A stretch of 64,000 nucleotides of DNA from Nocardioides sp. (GTDB lineage: Bacteria > Actinomycetota > Actinomycetes > Propionibacteriales > Nocardioidaceae), in NCBI GenBank assembly GCA_037045645.1, contig JBAOIH010000004.1, positions 124,001 through 188,000 of the forward strand, given 5' to 3'. Numbering within the stretch: position 1 is the stretch's first letter; the number at the start of each line of letters is the position of its first letter. A model generated the notes under the pieces. The model was not told the DNA's origin, searched no databases, and saw only the letters and a list, made by a program, of their open reading frames with translations. Made by a program: the position numbers and the translations under genes. Below are positions 62,848-64,000 of this stretch, in pieces.

Positions 62848-64000
62848 GTGACAACATGGGAACGACCCCAACCGCGGACGCCAAGTGCGCGGAGGGGGCC
62901 GATAGCGACAACCGTATCGAGTTGTCGCCGCTCGACTATGTGAGCCGAGGTTGGCACATCTTCCCGGTCTACGAGATCCACCGGGGACACTGCGCGTGCA
63001 GTCGAGGAAAGGACTGCCCTGGTCCTGGAAAGCACCCGCGCAGCACCAACGGCGTCAAGGACGCAACGGACAGCGTCTCCAAGGTTCGGTCTTGGATGGA
63101 GCAATACCCCGACTGCAACTGGGGTGTCGCGTGCGGTCCGGACTCGGCGTTGCTGGTCATCGACATCGACCCACGCAAGAACGGGTTCGATTCATTCGAG
63201 GAGTACGAGACCATGCGGCGCGACGGCGCGTTGCCGCCAACGCTGAGTGTGATCACGGGTGGCGCTGGTCGTCACTTGTATTTCCAGTACCCCGCAGGCG
63301 AGACCGTGCCGAACCGCACCAACTGGATGCCGGGCGTCGATGTGAAGGCGGCAGGTGGATATGTGGTGATGCCGGGAAGCAACCACATCAGTGGCGGCTC
63401 CTACATGTGGGAGAACTGGGGCCACGCGATCGCGTCCACGCCGGAGGACGTGATCGACGTTCTCGCCCGCGTAGTGGTGGACGGCAACGGTTTCCCACTG
63501 CCGTCAACGGACGACATTCTCAAGGGTGTTGCCGAGGGCCAGCGTGACGAGGTTCTGTTCCGTGCGGCGTGTAGGTGGCGGCGTCAGTTGGGCGACAGTT
63601 CCAAGTCGGCGGTCATGCTGCTTGCCCTCAACGCTGCGGCCAACTGCGATCCGCCGTTCCCACAGGGCGAGGTCAAGAAGTGTGTCGAGTCCGCGTGGCG
63701 GCAGGACTACTCCGATGGTGACGTTGGTCTTCAGAATCCCACCGGACCCGATGGGATCAACAACACCGACCTGGGCAACTCGAAGCGGTTTGCTCGATAC
63801 GTCGGCGGTCGGTTGATCTGGGTGCTGTGGCGGGGCTGGCTCAAGTGGGACGGCTTCATCTGGCGCGAGGTCTCAGACGAGGAGGTCGCCGCACTCGCGG
63901 GCGAGACCGTCAAGGACATGATGGGAATGAGCTCGCTCATCACCGACGCCACCGCTGGTCAACAGTGGATGCGTCACTGCAAGTCGGCGGAGCGGCGCGG
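62844..64000 (+). CDS. Bifunctional primase/polymerase (Prim-Pol) protein, C-terminus outside the window
   Basis: The first 385 residues are visible. After a short acidic leader comes a Prim-Pol domain: DYVSRGWHIFPVYEI, a Cys cluster (GHCACSRGKDCPGPGKHPR), the catalytic acidic motif LLVIDIDPRKNG, and the nucleotide-binding GGAGRHLYF and VDVKAAGGYVVMPGSN. A second domain starting near residue 215 probably leads into a D5/primase-helicase part beyond the edge. Such proteins replicate phages and integrative elements. ATG 62844 overlaps the upstream 49-aa gene. Confidence 0.88.
   Translation, partial: MSDNMGTTPTADAKCAEGADSDNRIELSPLDYVSRGWHIFPVYEIHRGHCACSRGKDCPGPGKHPRSTNGVKDATDSVSKVRSWMEQYPDCNWGVACGPDSALLVIDIDPRKNGFDSFEEYETMRRDGALPPTLSVITGGAGRHLYFQYPAGETVPNRTNWMPGVDVKAAGGYVVMPGSNHISGGSYMWENWGHAIASTPEDVIDVLARVVVDGNGFPLPSTDDILKGVAEGQRDEVLFRAACRWRRQLGDSSKSAVMLLALNAAANCDPPFPQGEVKKCVESAWRQDYSDGDVGLQNPTGPDGINNTDLGNSKRFARYVGGRLIWVLWRGWLKWDGFIWREVSDEEVAALAGETVKDMMGMSSLITDATAGQQWMRHCKSAERR

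Noticed and set aside
62600..62851. An 83-codon forward frame overlapping the 49-aa gene
   Set aside because: Arg/Ser-rich and out of phase with the frame that couples by ATGA to the primase gene; the latter is preferred.

Overview
The window is a high-GC actinobacterial chromosome segment, most likely from a Nocardioides-like member of the Nocardioidaceae. This rests on recalled family resemblance: GTG/TTG starts, DUF3263, the LytR_C protein and the order otsA/otsB - thrC - cysO-like - groEL, which recurs in actinomycetes as far as I remember. No rRNA, tRNA or CRISPR array was found. The host part is full of the hexamer CGTACG, while the last ~4 kb nearly lacks it, so the right end looks foreign.

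Layout. 1-6.5 kb: a PhaC-like hydrolase fragment, an FMN glutamate-synthase-like protein, and the OtsA/OtsB trehalose pathway around a Gfo/Idh/MocA oxidoreductase, a DUF3263 protein and a LytR_C protein. 6.6-8.5 kb: a SAM (S-box) riboswitch whose closing helix abuts the ribosome binding site of thrC, then a CysO-like sulfur carrier. 8.6-16.6 kb: a giant secreted multidomain protein broken into three frames by two apparent single-base frameshifts. 16.6-19.5 kb: a GDYXXLXY/DUF2157 pair and a DUF1624/DUF418-type membrane protein. 19.6-21.9 kb: CIRCE-controlled groEL followed by tandem repeats and a terminator. 22-24.8 kb: two hypothetical proteins and a DadA-like amine oxidase. 25-29.7 kb: a complete arginine deiminase operon, arcDABC. 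29.7-31 kb: a photolyase carrying an in-frame palindromic element.

31.4-42.4 kb is a respiratory nitrate reductase locus: two NarK transporters divergent from a cysteine-rich HTH regulator, then narGHJI and a hemerythrin. Together with arcDABC it suggests a facultatively anaerobic or microaerobic lifestyle. 43.8-57.3 kb is a molybdenum hydroxylase locus: a MocA-like cytidylyltransferase, coxD/coxE-like maturation genes, an XdhC/CoxF-like gene, a GAF/winged-helix regulator and coxSLM-coxG. The large subunit carries the form II motif AYRGAGR, so the substrate may not be CO. gdhA and an MpaB-family gene sit among these. 57.3-59.8 kb: a DUF2207 protein and LemA.

60.0-64.0 kb is a mobile region: a complete IS3-family element, a large serine recombinase lacking its catalytic domain, a 49-aa ORF and the start of a primase-polymerase protein that runs off the window.

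A second theme is interspersed palindromic DNA. Three unrelated short palindromic families are scattered through the host part, and copies of two of them have become part of coding sequences (photolyase, the otsB stop codon, and both ends of narJ).
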